Shown piece by piece: positions 1 to 11,959 of a DNA stretch of 64,000 nucleotides. Numbering within the stretch: the first letter of the stretch is position 1; each line of letters starts with the position of its first letter. The stretch lies in NCBI GenBank assembly GCA_000497125.2, contig CM035317.1, positions 169,857-233,856 on the forward strand, given 5' to 3'. Under the pieces are notes generated by a model, which had not been told where the DNA came from, made no database searches, and saw nothing but the letters and a program-made list of their open reading frames with translations. Made by a program: the position numbers and the translations under genes. Origin of the DNA: Spironucleus salmonicida (Eukaryota; Fornicata; Diplomonadida; Hexamitidae).

Positions 1-2
1 TT

Positions 3-653
3 GCAGTTTCTAGCCCGAAATCACACCCTCAGAAACCGATTTCTATTAGTTCTCTACAACATATTAGACATCTACCAGTCTCCCTTCCACAGTTTCTTCT
101 CCGTTTCTTCACCACTCCACACCTCTCGCAGCGGCTGAAACAGCTGCAGTTCAGCGGCTCCGCGGACGTCAAGAACGTCATTCTGGCAGCCAGCTGCGTC
201 CAGTCGTTCCTGGATGCGCACACGCCCCGCAGCCTCGAAATTCAGAAGATTACGATGATTCCGACGATTTCGAGGACGCGTCACCGGAGCCAATCCAGCA
301 GTCTGAACGTGCCGAAAAGCGGGCAGTTTAACCAGCTATGCGAGGCCGAAAAGGCCAAAATTAAGCGGCCCCATATATCTGCTTTTTTGGAGCTTGGGGT
401 CGAGCGGGTGGTGCGCGAGGTGGGGGAGCGTGTAGGTGGTGCGGAGGTCGAATTTTAGGCTATGTGCGGTTAGACAATGCTAGTTAGACGGTTCGAAACG
501 GTGCTAGCAGAGTTGTCTGGGAAGAATAAGTTTGCTGGGGAGATGCTCGGAATCATGCAGGATGAGGGCGGGGCGGATTGCTATCAGTTCATTCAGCAGA
601 AAATGAGGGAAAATGCTGTAAGAAGGGCAGTTTTCAAAGGGTACGTTAAGTGA
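3..653 (+). CDS. Unknown protein, C-terminal part (5' end outside window)
   Basis: Frame 3 is open from the window edge to a TGA at 651-653, giving at least 216 codons. Two in-frame TAG codons (near 456 and 471) are read as Gln. I do not recognise the family. The visible part is basic and polar, with Ser/Gln/Lys stretches followed by a helical C-terminal portion ending in ...FKGYVK. The base composition is much richer in GC than the downstream spacer, which supports real coding. The downstream side falls abruptly into AT-rich DNA. The start is not in the window, so domain order and true length cannot be judged. Confidence 0.6.
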
Positions 654-2750
654 AAACAGTATTTTTATTAGTGTGAGTAAGCGCTAAGAAATATCAGCAT
701 CAGAATCAAGACGATGCTCGTGGTGAGTAGTTTGCAAGTACATGTAAAATTAGTTGTTTACATGTAGTAAAGACTAAACATCCAGGAAATTGATTTGTAA
801 TGCATTTTTATTAACACTTAAGTTCCTAAAGCATGTCTTGAATTTTCTTCGCCTGGTAATCAAAAATGATAGAAGATTATATAATAATCATTATATCCTT
901 TCATTTTAGTTGATTTAGAATTAGATGATTAATTTTTTATTTCATCTATAATCGTTCCAAATTCTTGAAATGGCCCAAATTTTGGAGTCCACTCAAAACT
1001 CATTTTTAATCAAGAACTAGAGTCACCCGCTCTAGAAGCCACTGATAAATATATATAAGACCTTTTTAAGACTTTAACCAAGGAGTTACTAAGGATGAGT
1101 TCAAATAGTTTAAAATCAAGATTATTATTATGAAAACATCCTCAGATCTAGCTTTGACCATTATTTTAGGAAAGGCACAGGTTATCATCATTGGGTGTAA
1201 AATAATTACTATCCAGAGATTTATTTTTATAAATATTGTCTTGCTTGATATTTTTAATGAGATTGTGGATAGCAGAGGCATAAAAGGAGCTGATGCTAAA
1301 TCATATATCAAATCTTGTTATACAAGATAGTGAGAACGTATAATAGTAGAAACACTAGCTAGTGGAAGAGGAAAATACTTCCAGTTAAATTTAATGAGCA
1401 AGTAGAAGGATAAAAAGGCACATAAACCAGACATTTATAAAGTATCCGATGCCTCCGCTTAACGATCCGTAAATATAGTGCAAAAATATTTGTGGATAAT
1501 AGCCAAAAACTGAATTTATGATCCGCAAAACTATATAAGCCATAAGTGGGTATAAGAGAGTATGTAAACATTAGCATACATATCCCTAAATCTTACAGTC
1601 TAGGTTTACTGGTTAGACTGTGTGGTGATGCATTTACAGGATACTGCCATGCAGGGAAATTTTGCAATAAAATAGTAGAACTAATAAATTGTAAGATATA
1701 TTCAATATATTGTTAAGATCTATAATGATTATTTAACACTCTTAACTATAGAGAGTTACTTACTTCATTTGAATCAATAGATTTTGCATATGGCATAAAT
1801 AAGACTAATTGGAACTATAAGATTCCATAAACATTAGTTTGCATACCAATAATAAGAATAAAATTGTTCTAATATATATTAGTAAAATGTCACAATTTTT
1901 GGGTCACAGAATGGAAAGATAAAAATACCAAAGTTGTATGTGTTGGCCGCACCGAGTATGTTCTTTATTAATTACGATGCTGGTGGAAATTAGTAAGATT
2001 GGATGCCACCTGTGAAATAAATATCTAATAACAAAAATGGGAGGGTTATATAAGTTTACCTTGCATCTTTAAATCCTTTAATGGAACGCAGATTAAGTTT
2101 TTGGGCACTCATTTTTTGTATCTTTTCTATATTTGTTTTGCTAGCAGTTTTTGTTCTGGTAAAATTAGAATGAAAATTTACATACAACTTATAAAATACT
2201 TGGATAAATTAATATTTAGTATTATATATGATTTGCCTATAATAAAGTACTGATAAATTCATGATACTTTCCCTATATAATAGGAACATATTTCTAAAAC
2301 TAAAAAACTAATGTGAATGCTTTTGATGTCAGTTTACATGCATGCTGCAGTAAATGCTAAGGTAAGTTTAATTAGTGTAGATTATGTCATGAAAAGATAA
2401 AAAGTAATTAAAGTCAATATAAATAACATAAAATATCAGAGAGAAAGAAGAAAAATAAAAATAACTTTTTTCTTATAATAGAATATAAAAAGTTTAACAT
2501 GAAATATTATAGTATATATCATAAGTTTTAAATTCTTTGTTGATAATTTTTTCTTAAAATAAGTTTTACAGTATGAAGTGTTAACTACACATTTGTATTA
2601 AAAGGGTTTATTGCTGTAATACAGAGAGTTTTAACAGTATTTATTTTTAATTTTTCCTATAATTATAGATATTTTTATAACAAGTACTACCATGCCAAAG
2701 ACTGAAGACCTCTTTATTAAAAAAAATCTAATTTAAGCATATTAAATAAA
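654..2750. other. AT-rich spacer with weak coding-like remnants
   Basis: No intact gene was recognised. Two stretches look faintly coding on the plus strand: 1130-1330 (67 codons, then TAG and TGA) and about 1800-2230, a frame without TGA containing Trp/Cys-rich sequence such as CVGRTEYVLY. Neither has a recognisable domain or a clear start, and both could be chance frames, because TGA is rare in AT-rich DNA. The right end (from about 2450) belongs to the duplicated block described separately. Confidence 0.4.
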
Positions 2751-4607
2751 TCACTTCAAATTATTTCTTATTTCTACAGCAACATTGTAAACTTTCTTTT
2801 TCATGAACAAAAATGTGCCGACACAAACTACCCCTACAACTATCACTACAGCTATTGTGATTCCTGCGATAGCACCACCGCCCAACTTATTTACAACAAC
2901 TGGAACTGGTCCTGGAACTGGCGGTGGATCCTAAGTTTCAGACAACCAGCACATTTTAGCACGCAATTCGTATCCATCATCGCATTCTGCACATTTGCCA
3001 GTTGAGTCAAATTTCATATGCGGCAAACAGGTTGCGCACTTGTTTTTGGTAGGAGTGCAAGACGCACAATTTATAGCATCACCACATTTGCATTCCGAAG
3101 TCAGACCGTCACCACACGCCGTTGGAACACCATTTTTGCAGTAATTTCCGTTTTAAATATTTTCGCAAATGGCAGTACATTGTCCTTCTACCGTAGTGAC
3201 AGCTTTTTCAGGGTGACAGAAATAGCAAATTTGGTCTAAAGAGCAAAATAAGCAAGGTGTAATACAAGGTATAGACATTTATGTAGCTGGTTCACCTAAA
3301 TATACTTCTATGGGTTGACAACCATCTTCGCTTTTACAGGGTAACTCACAAATGCCGGTATTTTGGTTCTTTTCGTAGCCTTCGGAGCACGTAATGCAAG
3401 AATTGTTATCTGTACAGGTATCGCAGTTTGAAGGACAGTCGAGACATTTATTATTTGATAAAAATGTATTACGCACGCATTTAGAGCATTGATTTCCCGC
3501 ACATTCTTGGCAGTTGTATATGGGTTTGCTGTCTTCGCAGTAACAACTTTAGCCATATACTATATCTTCAGAGCATGTCCAAGCTTCTGTCATTTTCTGA
3601 AAATGGAACTTCGAAATATATTAGTAAACTTGATATAAATGATGGTATGGATTTTAGTTTTTAAATAGCAATAATACTATATTAATTGTAGTAATATATA
3701 ATTATTAAATCACAGATTTGATATACTTATCTAAAAATAGATTATATTAATATAAATGGTTATATTTACAAATACTTAATTATTACAGAAACTTCATAAA
3801 TTAACCTATATCTATCTAATAAACACTTTCAGGTTAACAGAATTTTCATTTAATGAATTATCAGTTTATACATAGGTAATATTATTTTTGTAAAATATAA
3901 TTTTGAGATTCATTTTATAATTATTATACACATATGATAAGATACAAACAGATTATAGTTACTTCATTTATTATAATATATTTAGTGAATTATAAATAAT
4001 GAACCAATTGGATATAGTGATTGAATAATTTCTGATGCTTCATTATAAGTATACTCTCATTAATAACAATACTTAATAGAATAGGTTAAAAGATGCAATT
4101 TGCTAAAAATTGGTATTAATAGCTAAATTATGTCAATTAGAAAAATAAATTAGTTAAGATATAAATTTCATATTTTATCGGAAGTTCAATATGTGTAGAA
4201 TTAATTTCTCCCTGATTTGAGTTAAATTTTGGATGTAGCTTGCTTATTCTAATTAGTTTTATACGAATTAAGTAGTTTTTAGCATTAGATTGATTTTTCA
4301 GCATTAATTGTATTAATAAATAGTTGAGCCCAAAATAGTTTAGTATAACAGACACAAACTAATTACTTAATAGCTCTAAATTATCATATGATATTTCAAA
4401 ATGTGCATAATTAGTATTTAGTATATTTTATGAGAACAATTAACAAATAGCGAAGTTTTAATTAATAGCTGAAACCGTACAACCACATAGTAATAAATAG
4501 CATAGAGAGAATCAAAAAGTCCCTGATCGATCTCAGTTTCAAAAACCAATTATGAAAAATTTATTTTAACAAAAGCAAAATGTACCCTATTACTTTTCAT
4601 ATTTCTC
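2450..4607. repeat. Segmental duplication, copy 1 (partner 11960-14190)
   Basis: The CRMP gene at 2751-3593, its 3' flank and roughly 1 kb of upstream non-coding DNA reappear at 11960-14190 in the same orientation. About 100 bases downstream of the genes (around 2640-2740 and 12170-12275) are identical as far as I can see by eye, while the upstream flank has drifted by substitutions and small indels. The copy at 12 kb has about 85 extra bases near 12070-12130. The ends are estimates by eye. Confidence 0.8.
2751..3593 (-). CDS. Cysteine-rich membrane protein (CRMP), 280 aa, shortened N-terminus
   Basis: An intact frame runs from ATG at 3593 to TGA at 2751-2753 when TAA/TAG are read as Gln; under the standard code it is broken into short pieces. 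The protein is a chain of CxxC and CxC units (for example CTDNNSCITCSEGYEK), then a proline-rich stalk (PPPVPGPVPVV), one membrane segment (about residues 240-264) and a short basic cytoplasmic tail starting KKK. This is the plan of diplomonad cysteine-rich surface proteins. No hydrophobic signal peptide is visible after the Met. Compared with its paralogue at 12289-13185, about 25 residues holding the first cysteine modules are missing in frame right after MTE. Confidence 0.85.
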
Positions 4608-6852
4608 TTGCGCCTTTTAATGCTACAGAAATTTAGATTTTGCATAATTTAAAAATTATTTTGTAAAGCTGTTTTATTATAATTAAAAAGTTCATTTCAA
4701 AGTGTATTTAGGCTACAGCGGGTCGTGAGAAATATGAGCTCGTATGCGATTGTGTTTCAACGGTCTGCAATATGAAAATAATTCAATGGTATGAACTTTC
4801 AAATTCAATATGGCGTTTTATGTATTTGAATCATTTTTCATACCAATAAGTGAAACTCTAATATTAAGAAAATCCTGACGTCGCAATAAATGCTATGCAA
4901 ATAAATTGAATAAGAACTAAAATAATATAACAAAAATATAATTATCAATATTAAAATACGATAGCAGAAACCTAATCTTATACGTTTAATAAAAAATAAT
5001 CCTAGTTACGATAATACATATTTTCTTAAATAACAAGTAAAATAAATATAAAATCTAAACTATAAAATAGTATAATAGAATAATAAATCTGTCAAACTCT
5101 AAACTCAATCGCAATACATTTAACATATAAATGATAAATATAATAAGCAAAACATTAGCAAAGAATATTTAAGATAGAGTAATAAGCCTCCATCAAAAAA
5201 AGAGTAAAATGATATTTATCCGTGTCCGAAAGGCTAAATTTCTTTATGGTTCGTAACAGAATAATGAAATTATGATGTGTTTTTTTGAAACCATAAATGA
5301 TCTTTTAGCATTTTTTGATTATGACTTAGTTCTTCAGGGTTATATCTAAATGTTAAACTGATTATTCTCTTACTAATGGTATATTACATTCACATACTAC
5401 CAAATAAGTATTAGGTATATTATTGATGTAGTTATAGACGTGTTAGCTACGGTTGGTCGAATTGCAGGCTTTGTGGTTATATGTTCATCGTCAAGAAAAA
5501 ACAACGACCACTTTTAATTAATCATATCAAAAGTTCAATAGTTAAAATATCTAGTTAGTTGATGCTGATTCAACTAAAGTATGGGGAAAAATAAATTATA
5601 ATAACTTCATTGTATACTTTTATTTTATTCTACCCGGTGTAATAATCTTTATCATACTTAGGTTACCAAAAAAGTATAATCAATAATTAGTTTGGTGCTA
5701 AATATCAGAAAATGATGCAAATATTATTATTGTGGAGTATTTACACCCGTATAGAACCGCATTAACACGTTTATTTGAATTCAAATTTCTGCTCGCAAGT
5801 TCTAATTCTCTTTAACCCATTGAAGTAGCAGGCAGTAACCCGGAGTTGGGTCAAGAAATGGAGGGTTTGGCAGTATAGTGATGCCGCGGTGATACAGTTA
5901 CCTGCCATTATGTGGCATTTTATATTAGGCATAACAGTAAATTGTAGCATTTAGCAATTTTAGGATTCGCGTTTTGGAGCGTGTCTTGTTAATGAGTTGC
6001 TTAGATTGTACCAAGTAAACTGATGAAAATTAGCATTTTCATATAAGTAGGGCTGTGTATAATCATAAATTCACGGCTAGCAAGGACTTCGAGGTTGTAG
6101 GTTTTAAGGGTTATTCGGTAGAGTCAAGAAAAATCAGTTTGCTAGGTATAGCAGACGTGTGTTGCTGGACGTGGAATACTAGAATATGGGATATTCTAAA
6201 ATAGGTAAGAGTCTTGCTAGGGTGCTGGCAGGATGGAAGTGGGTTTGCATTCTATGTGATTGTGCTGGCCATGCACAGGATGGTTTAATGCATTTTGCTT
6301 AGTATAAGAATACAATTTACTTAGGGGTCCTGGTAACATTCCTTAATTCCTAGGAATGATATTCAAAGGTATTCCATTCTATATTAGATATCAGTTAATA
6401 CTAGAGATACTTCATGCAAATGATAATTTAATATTAATTATATATTATATTAAAATAACTTATTTGTTAATTTAGAAGAGAATGAAATCTACCTAATAGT
6501 AGAGCTACCTAAAAGGAATAGTATCCATTAAGCAGGGAATATCAATAATGAAATTTCATGTCATTTAAAATAATTCAGCAACATAGAAATAATACATATT
6601 GCTTAATGGTATTTGCAGTCTCAATATCGTTTTATTAAAGATTCGTAAACCATTTCTAGCTGAGTTTTGAAATTTTATTTAGAAAAATACCTTTACTTAA
6701 GTTAATAGTCAGTAATATCAAATTCAGTCTATATCCAGGATAATTTAAATTAATAATGGTAACAATGATAGAATTGATTTCTGAAAAATCAATTAATAAA
6801 TTTCACATATTTTGAAGACACTAGAATATTAATGTGCAAAATCAAATAATTT
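3594..6852. other. AT-rich spacer; possible decayed coding stretch near 5.8-6.3 kb
   Basis: The left part (to about 4607) is the duplicated upstream flank of the CRMP gene; reading frames there are not conserved between the two copies, so I take it as non-coding. From 4600 to 5800 I see only AT-rich DNA. Between about 5820 and 6360 the GC content rises and two overlapping frames stay free of TGA, with Trp- and Cys-containing sequence such as LLGCWQDGSGFAFYVIVLA. This could be an eroded membrane-protein gene, but I cannot choose a frame or a family. Confidence 0.35.
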
Positions 6853-8694
6853 TCACTTCTTCGCCTTCTTGATGAAGTAATACGTTAGAACTCCACCGGC
6901 ACCACCAGCTACCACTAAAACAGCAATCACAATTTTCGTCACCGTGCCTCCTGAGAGGCTCACATACTCCTTTCTGGTGGAGAAGCAGAAGGCTCCAGTC
7001 TGTTCAGCCCCATCATCGCATTTTTAACATTCATCAGATTCAAATTTATATCCAGGCAGGCAGGAACCGCACTTTGTGTTATTATGATTACAGATGAGAC
7101 AGTTCTTCGCATTTGTACACTTGCACTCAGTTGTCTGGACTTTATCTCCACATGTAGCAGCCGAATCACCAATGCATGCATTCCCCTCTGCTAATACTGT
7201 ACCACAATCAGTCTGACATGTTTAGTGAATAGTAATCTGGTGACCAACCTAACATGTATCACACACATCAACTCCCTTGGAACAAGTAGCACAAGTATCG
7301 TTGCATTTCTCGCAGACAATTCCCATCATCAGATACCCGTCATCACAAATCTAGCATGTACCATCATCAGCCTTTTTATATCCAATAATGCAAGTTCCAC
7401 ATTTTGATTTATTAGAAGCCTCACAAGTAGCACAGTTAACTGCTTCACCGCACGTGCACTTTTCGGAATTCTTTCCATCACACTCAGTGCAGGTTCCGTC
7501 TTAGTTAAAAAAGCCGTCCTTGCAAATTTTACAATAATTTTTATCACCGTCACAGTTCACGCAGTTGTTGGGACATGATGAACATTTACCTCCATCTAAG
7601 ATAAAGCTAGACTCGCACGTCAGGCACGTAGCTACAGAGCCCTTGCACGTTGCGCAGTTTCCGGTGCAATCTTTGCAGATCGTATCGCAGATTTGGTTAG
7701 ATTTGCATTCAACCCTGCTGGAGCACTGTTTTATGCATTTATTTTCTAGTATCGAAAAGCCATCTTTGCACACCGTGCAGGTGTCTTTTTTGCCTGGGCA
7801 GGTCTTGCAGTTTGCGTCATCGCAGACTACGCACTTTCCACCTTTGAGAAAAAATCCGTTCGCGCAAGAGGTGCAAACGGAATTCGAAGTACAGTTTATA
7901 CAGTTAGCAGAGCAAGCTGTGCAAGTATCACTCCCTGCATCGGTCCCCTTGAAAAATCCTGGCAAGCAGCTTCCGCAAACGCCAGAATTGCTAGCACCGC
8001 ATGTTGTGCAATTCTCGGCCATGCCGCACTAGCACTGTTAGTTAAGATTTTCAGCACATGCAGTACAGGTATTGTTGCTCAGACTGTAGTTATTTTTGCA
8101 GAGTTCGCAGGTATCTTTACTTGCAGCGCAATTCGAACAATTCGTAACTGCGCATGGTTAGCAGGCGGTACCCTAGAGTCTAAAACCAGAATTACATTTT
8201 TTACAGGTGTTAAGTTATCCGTCGCAGTTATCGCAATTACGAGCGGTGCAATGTCTGCATGAAGTACCTACAAGCGCATAACCCTTAGAACAGTTCGTAC
8301 AATTAACTAACGAACCCACACAACTCGTGCAAGCACTAAAGCAGGTCAAGCAGAATGTATTGCCACAAATCTGGTTGCTGGCGCAGTCGGACTTAGATGT
8401 GCAGGGCGTAACGCAAATATCCCCTCTCGGTCGGTCCCCTTCCCTGCAACTTGTACAGGTATACTGAGAAGTTGCGCAAGTAAGACATGTGGGGTCGCAG
8501 TAGTTACAAGTTTTGCGGGTCGTAAGGTACATTCCAGCACGGCAAGTTTTGCAAATTGTGTTATCAGCAGAGGTACCTGAGCACGTGAGGCATTCATACT
8601 TGCATGGTAGGCAATCAGTGCTGGTCGTAGTTGAGTCTGGGCAGAAACTGTTCCCTGTGCAGTTGTTAGTAGAGCCAGAGCACGTGCCTAGCAT
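6853..8694 (-). CDS. Cysteine-rich membrane protein (CRMP), 613 aa
   Basis: The frame is continuous from ATG at 8694 to TGA at 6853-6855, with about ten in-frame TAA/TAG read as Gln. The ectodomain is a series of EGF/furin-like cysteine units, each roughly C..C......C..C..GF, such as CKTCPGKKDTCTVCKDGF. It ends in SLSGG, a Val/Ala/Gly-rich membrane segment (about residues 583-605) and the short basic tail YFIKKAKK. The N-terminus MLGTCSGS enters the cysteine array directly, with no signal peptide. A decayed sister copy lies upstream at 9627-10330. A role as a surface protein is inferred from the family; ligands are unknown. Confidence 0.88.
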
Positions 8695-9626
8695 TTTAAG
8701 TTTTGTGGGTTTCGCTATAATAGTTATATATGAGTATGTGTAGTATTGTTAAGATTTTGTTTTTATAATTAACTTATTATAAATTGTATAGTTAAATTTT
8801 AATATCCAAATTTAGAATTAATAGCGTGATTTAAATAAGGATAAATATAATATATAAAAAGTAATTAATAGATTTTAGAGGATTTTGAAACATATGCTAT
8901 AATTAATATTTAATACTTTAATATACATTTTACTTTTATTAAATTTAGTATTTCTAGTTTGATAAAATAACAATATTTGCATTTTTCATAAAAATATATT
9001 TACTTTAATTGGTAATAGGTAGTAGAAATATATTATTAATTAAATTAATCAAATTGTTGAAAATTGATAAATCAATTCATTTCTATTTAAAAAACTATAT
9101 CAATATTAAGGTTACTTAAATATTTTAGTATTTAAGAATCTTAAAGCTTTAAATACGTTCATGTTGAATAGGATACAATATTGGAAACTGATATTTTATA
9201 TAATAGTATTGTTTTATATTCTCACCCATTAGTTGAAAATGAAGATTATATAAATTTAATGTTTTGAATAGTGTAAACCTATACCCAAAAATTACCTTAA
9301 GGCGTGATTATTGTACTAAAAAGAGTATTATACTCATACATGTTACGCTAAACCGTCCAATGGTGCTATTTCTATAATCTCAAAATATTAACACAATAGT
9401 ATAATTAGTAAAGTATATCCTATAAACAACTTAACTTATTATAATATATTTTGAAAAAGTTAAGAAAACTTCCCAGATGTCTAGCATTTGACTAGGAACC
9501 TACTAGAAGCCTGGATTTGACATTATAACCATTAATTTAAATCTTATTGTTTGTAACTTAGATATATATTAAAAATAATAATTTAGAAACTGTACATAAT
9601 GAAATACTAATGTGTAAAAAATACGT
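8695..9626. other. AT-rich spacer, nothing recognised
   Basis: This is about 930 bases of AT-rich DNA between the intact CRMP and its decayed sister. I see no long TGA-free frame with coding character and no RNA gene. The first couple of hundred bases next to 8694 should contain the promoter of the minus-strand CRMP. Confidence 0.5.
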
Positions 9627-10330
9627 TCACCTCTTTCCTTTCTTGATGAAGTACTACGTAAAACAGCCGCCAACACCCCCTACCACCACCAACGCACCTA
9701 TCACACCTATCACACTCCCCGTAACCGCACCGCCGGAGAGGTCCCCAGCCTCCTTGCTGGTTACCAAGCAGAAAATTCAAGTTTAGAATAACCATCTTCG
9801 TAATTTTCGCATTTTTCAGATTCAAATTTATATCCAGGGAGGCAGGAAGCACACTTAGTCTTACTATCATTACATGTGAGATAATTTTCAAAACCTGCAA
9901 ACTTGCACCCCTCTATCTAGATTTCGCCTCCACACGATGCAGCAGTCAAAGTTCCAACGCACATGACTTGCCCATTTGATTAGCTGCAGAAACCGTGTAT
10001 TTACCTCCGGGTATGAAATTCCCATTCGCTCAAACACCGTATTTGCTTATATCAGTAGAATCGCACGTCTAGCAGGTATGCGATGTTCCGGAGGCGCATT
10101 TCATGGTGTCTTAGTAAATGCAGGCAGAGCGATTTATAGCGTCCCGATTCGTTCAGATTTGACAGGAATTTTATGCGGTGCAGTTTAAGCATTTTGCAGA
10201 ATTTTTGTCTCTCTTTTGCAGGTTGAGCATTATGATATGCAGGCGAGGCAGGTCGTATTATCAGTTGATACATGCTATGGGTAGAAGAAAGCTTAAGCGC
10301 AGGAAATTGTATTTGAAGCATTTTATCAGT
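9627..10330 (-). pseudogene. Decayed CRMP, C-terminal portion
   Basis: Homology to the 3' part of the gene at 6853-8694 is clear in pieces. Both have a cysteine unit ending CLPGYKFESE, then FC-x4-SKE/RKE, LSGG, a Gly/Val-rich membrane segment and a tail YFIKKGKR before TGA at 9627-9629. The copy is broken. One base is inserted near 9775 just before the FC motif, TGA replaces a cysteine codon near 10030, another TGA interrupts near 10160, and the frame slips again near 10200. Some conserved cysteines are also changed. The N-terminal half is absent. It is a true relic, not just a sequencing slip, because nonsense, missense and indel changes all occur. Confidence 0.75.
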
Positions 10331-10756
10331 TTGATATTTTTTGGATGTGAAAATGTGAATAGGTTATAAGTTTGAATAATAATGAGAATTGGTGGTATCG
10401 TGTTTTTTGGTTATTGAAGTATACGTGCAATAGGTAAGTGAAAATAGCGGATGGGAAAAAGTTTGCGATAGGTATGGAAATTGATATTATATAATGTACG
10501 TTAATCAATAAAATTTTACATAAACTAGTAGTAGGTACTAGCCACTCGCAGGCTCAAGGTTTGGCAAAAAAATAGTTTTAAAATTTTCAAAACCATCAAA
10601 ACGCCAGGCATTATTATTTACTAATCAATAAATAAATATTAATCGATTTATTGCTATAAGGCCATCCAGTAATCATTGATTTCCATTAACTTAACCTGCT
10701 CATGGATTGGAGCGCAACACACCGTCTCATATACATACAAAAAAGTAAAAAAAGTT
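10331..10756. other. AT-rich spacer, nothing recognised
   Basis: No supported gene or RNA was seen between the decayed CRMP and the unknown minus-strand gene that ends at 10757. Confidence 0.45.
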
Positions 10757-11326
10757 TCACATTCCACACCATGTCAACGTTTTGGTTACTATCTAAAATC
10801 GATTATCAACCAACTTGATGAGATCTTTTCGTTTATTATTTTTCAAAACTCTATTAATTAATTCTTATAAATAAATCTTACATACTTTAGATGAAGTTGA
10901 ATAGTTCTCTTACAGAATCGTATCTAAAATAACCATCGTGTTGTACAGTCTGACGTCGACCTATTTCTTGCCTTTAAAACAATACTCTGATAACGCTACA
11001 ACTTATTCAACCATATCATACAATAGCCTGTCTGTTAATTTTAACGAAATATATCTTGCCATTAGTATTTTCCTATAATGTCCAAACTTAGCATTGTTAC
11101 TATCATCCTCAAACTTTAATAAAACTGATTGCATATTATTAGAATTAACTTGACTGAAGTTTAGTTTAATTGGAGGTTCAACATCATAACTTTTTAGAAG
11201 TACTTCAGTATTCTTGATAACCTCTTATGAGTAGTCTTCTAAGGTATCTTATTTTTATAGAACTGATATCGCTTCTTTGTAAGTTGGCTTTGATTCTTGC
11301 TCTTTAACTACTGCTTATCTATTCAT
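10757..11326 (-). CDS. Unknown 189-aa protein, Gln coded by TAA/TAG
   Basis: A frame from ATG at 11326 to TGA at 10757-10759 has no internal TGA and about ten TAA/TAG codons read as Gln, so it is invisible under the standard code. The product starts MNRQAVVKEQESKPTYKEAI and is charged, helical and soluble-looking, with mixed Lys/Glu/Asp composition and only three Cys. I do not recognise a domain. The region is AT-rich, so chance openness is possible, but the residue pattern (charged with periodic hydrophobics) is protein-like. It overlaps another frame on the same strand (11205-11873). The nearby polymerase wreck at 14.4 kb makes a mobile-element origin possible; that is inference. Confidence 0.45.
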
Positions 11327-11873
11327 TTTATTTATAAAAAAAAGATTTCTTTAAAAAGATATGTTATAATTATTATTCTTGGACCCTTTTGGATCCGGAA
11401 GACATAGCATACCATATTATTAAAGAAAGTATATTTAGTTATTCAAAAATACAATTCTATTGAATGTTGTTCAATATTTGAAATAGCTTTAACTTCAGAT
11501 TTAGATAGTAAATATTATACTTATAGTATGATCCAAATTTGCATGTTTCTATCTTATTAATTATTATATACTTACTATAGTCTTGATTAGTTTTAAGTAC
11601 ATTAAGGGCATGATAATAAATCTATTGTTCAAGTTGTTAAGGCAGTACTTCTATTACTTCTTTATCTTTATTAATTAATCTTATTTATTCAACTTTGCTA
11701 CATACCTTATTACTTACGAATTTATATTTAGGGTTAGCTTTAATATTTATTGATAATGGTTCATTATTTACTATTAGTTCGATGAAGGCTAGCTCATCGA
11801 TGTTATTTAATTCTTTTAATACTTTTTCATTTAAGAACTTAACTATTTTATTACATATTAAAAGATGACTCAT
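11205..11873 (-). CDS. Unknown 222-codon frame, possibly a mobile-element protein
   Basis: ATG at 11873 opens a frame to TGA at 11205-11207 with no internal TGA, reading several TAA/TAG as Gln. The first two thirds are protein-like (for example LNEKVLKELNNIDELAFIEL and a Tyr/Ile-rich stretch). The last third overlaps the frame of the 189-aa gene (10757-11326) and looks less convincing there. Either the true gene stops earlier, or an indel near 11480 once joined the two frames into one longer protein. No domain was recognised. Low confidence, because long TGA-free frames arise easily in AT-rich DNA. Confidence 0.3.
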
Positions 11874-11959
11874 ATAAATTTTAAAAATAAAAAATTCTAA
11901 TCACTTAACCTATATATCAAAATTTATGAATATTATTGGGTCTGGTTAAATAATTATAT

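Noticed and set aside
4137-4355. 72-residue minus-strand frame upstream of the first CRMP
   Set aside because: The duplicated copy near 13.8 kb does not keep the frame, so it is probably non-coding.
7565-8032. 155-residue plus-strand frame opposite the CRMP at 6853-8694
   Set aside because: It is the antisense shadow of cysteine codons (His/Gln/Val-rich repeats) with no independent coding features.
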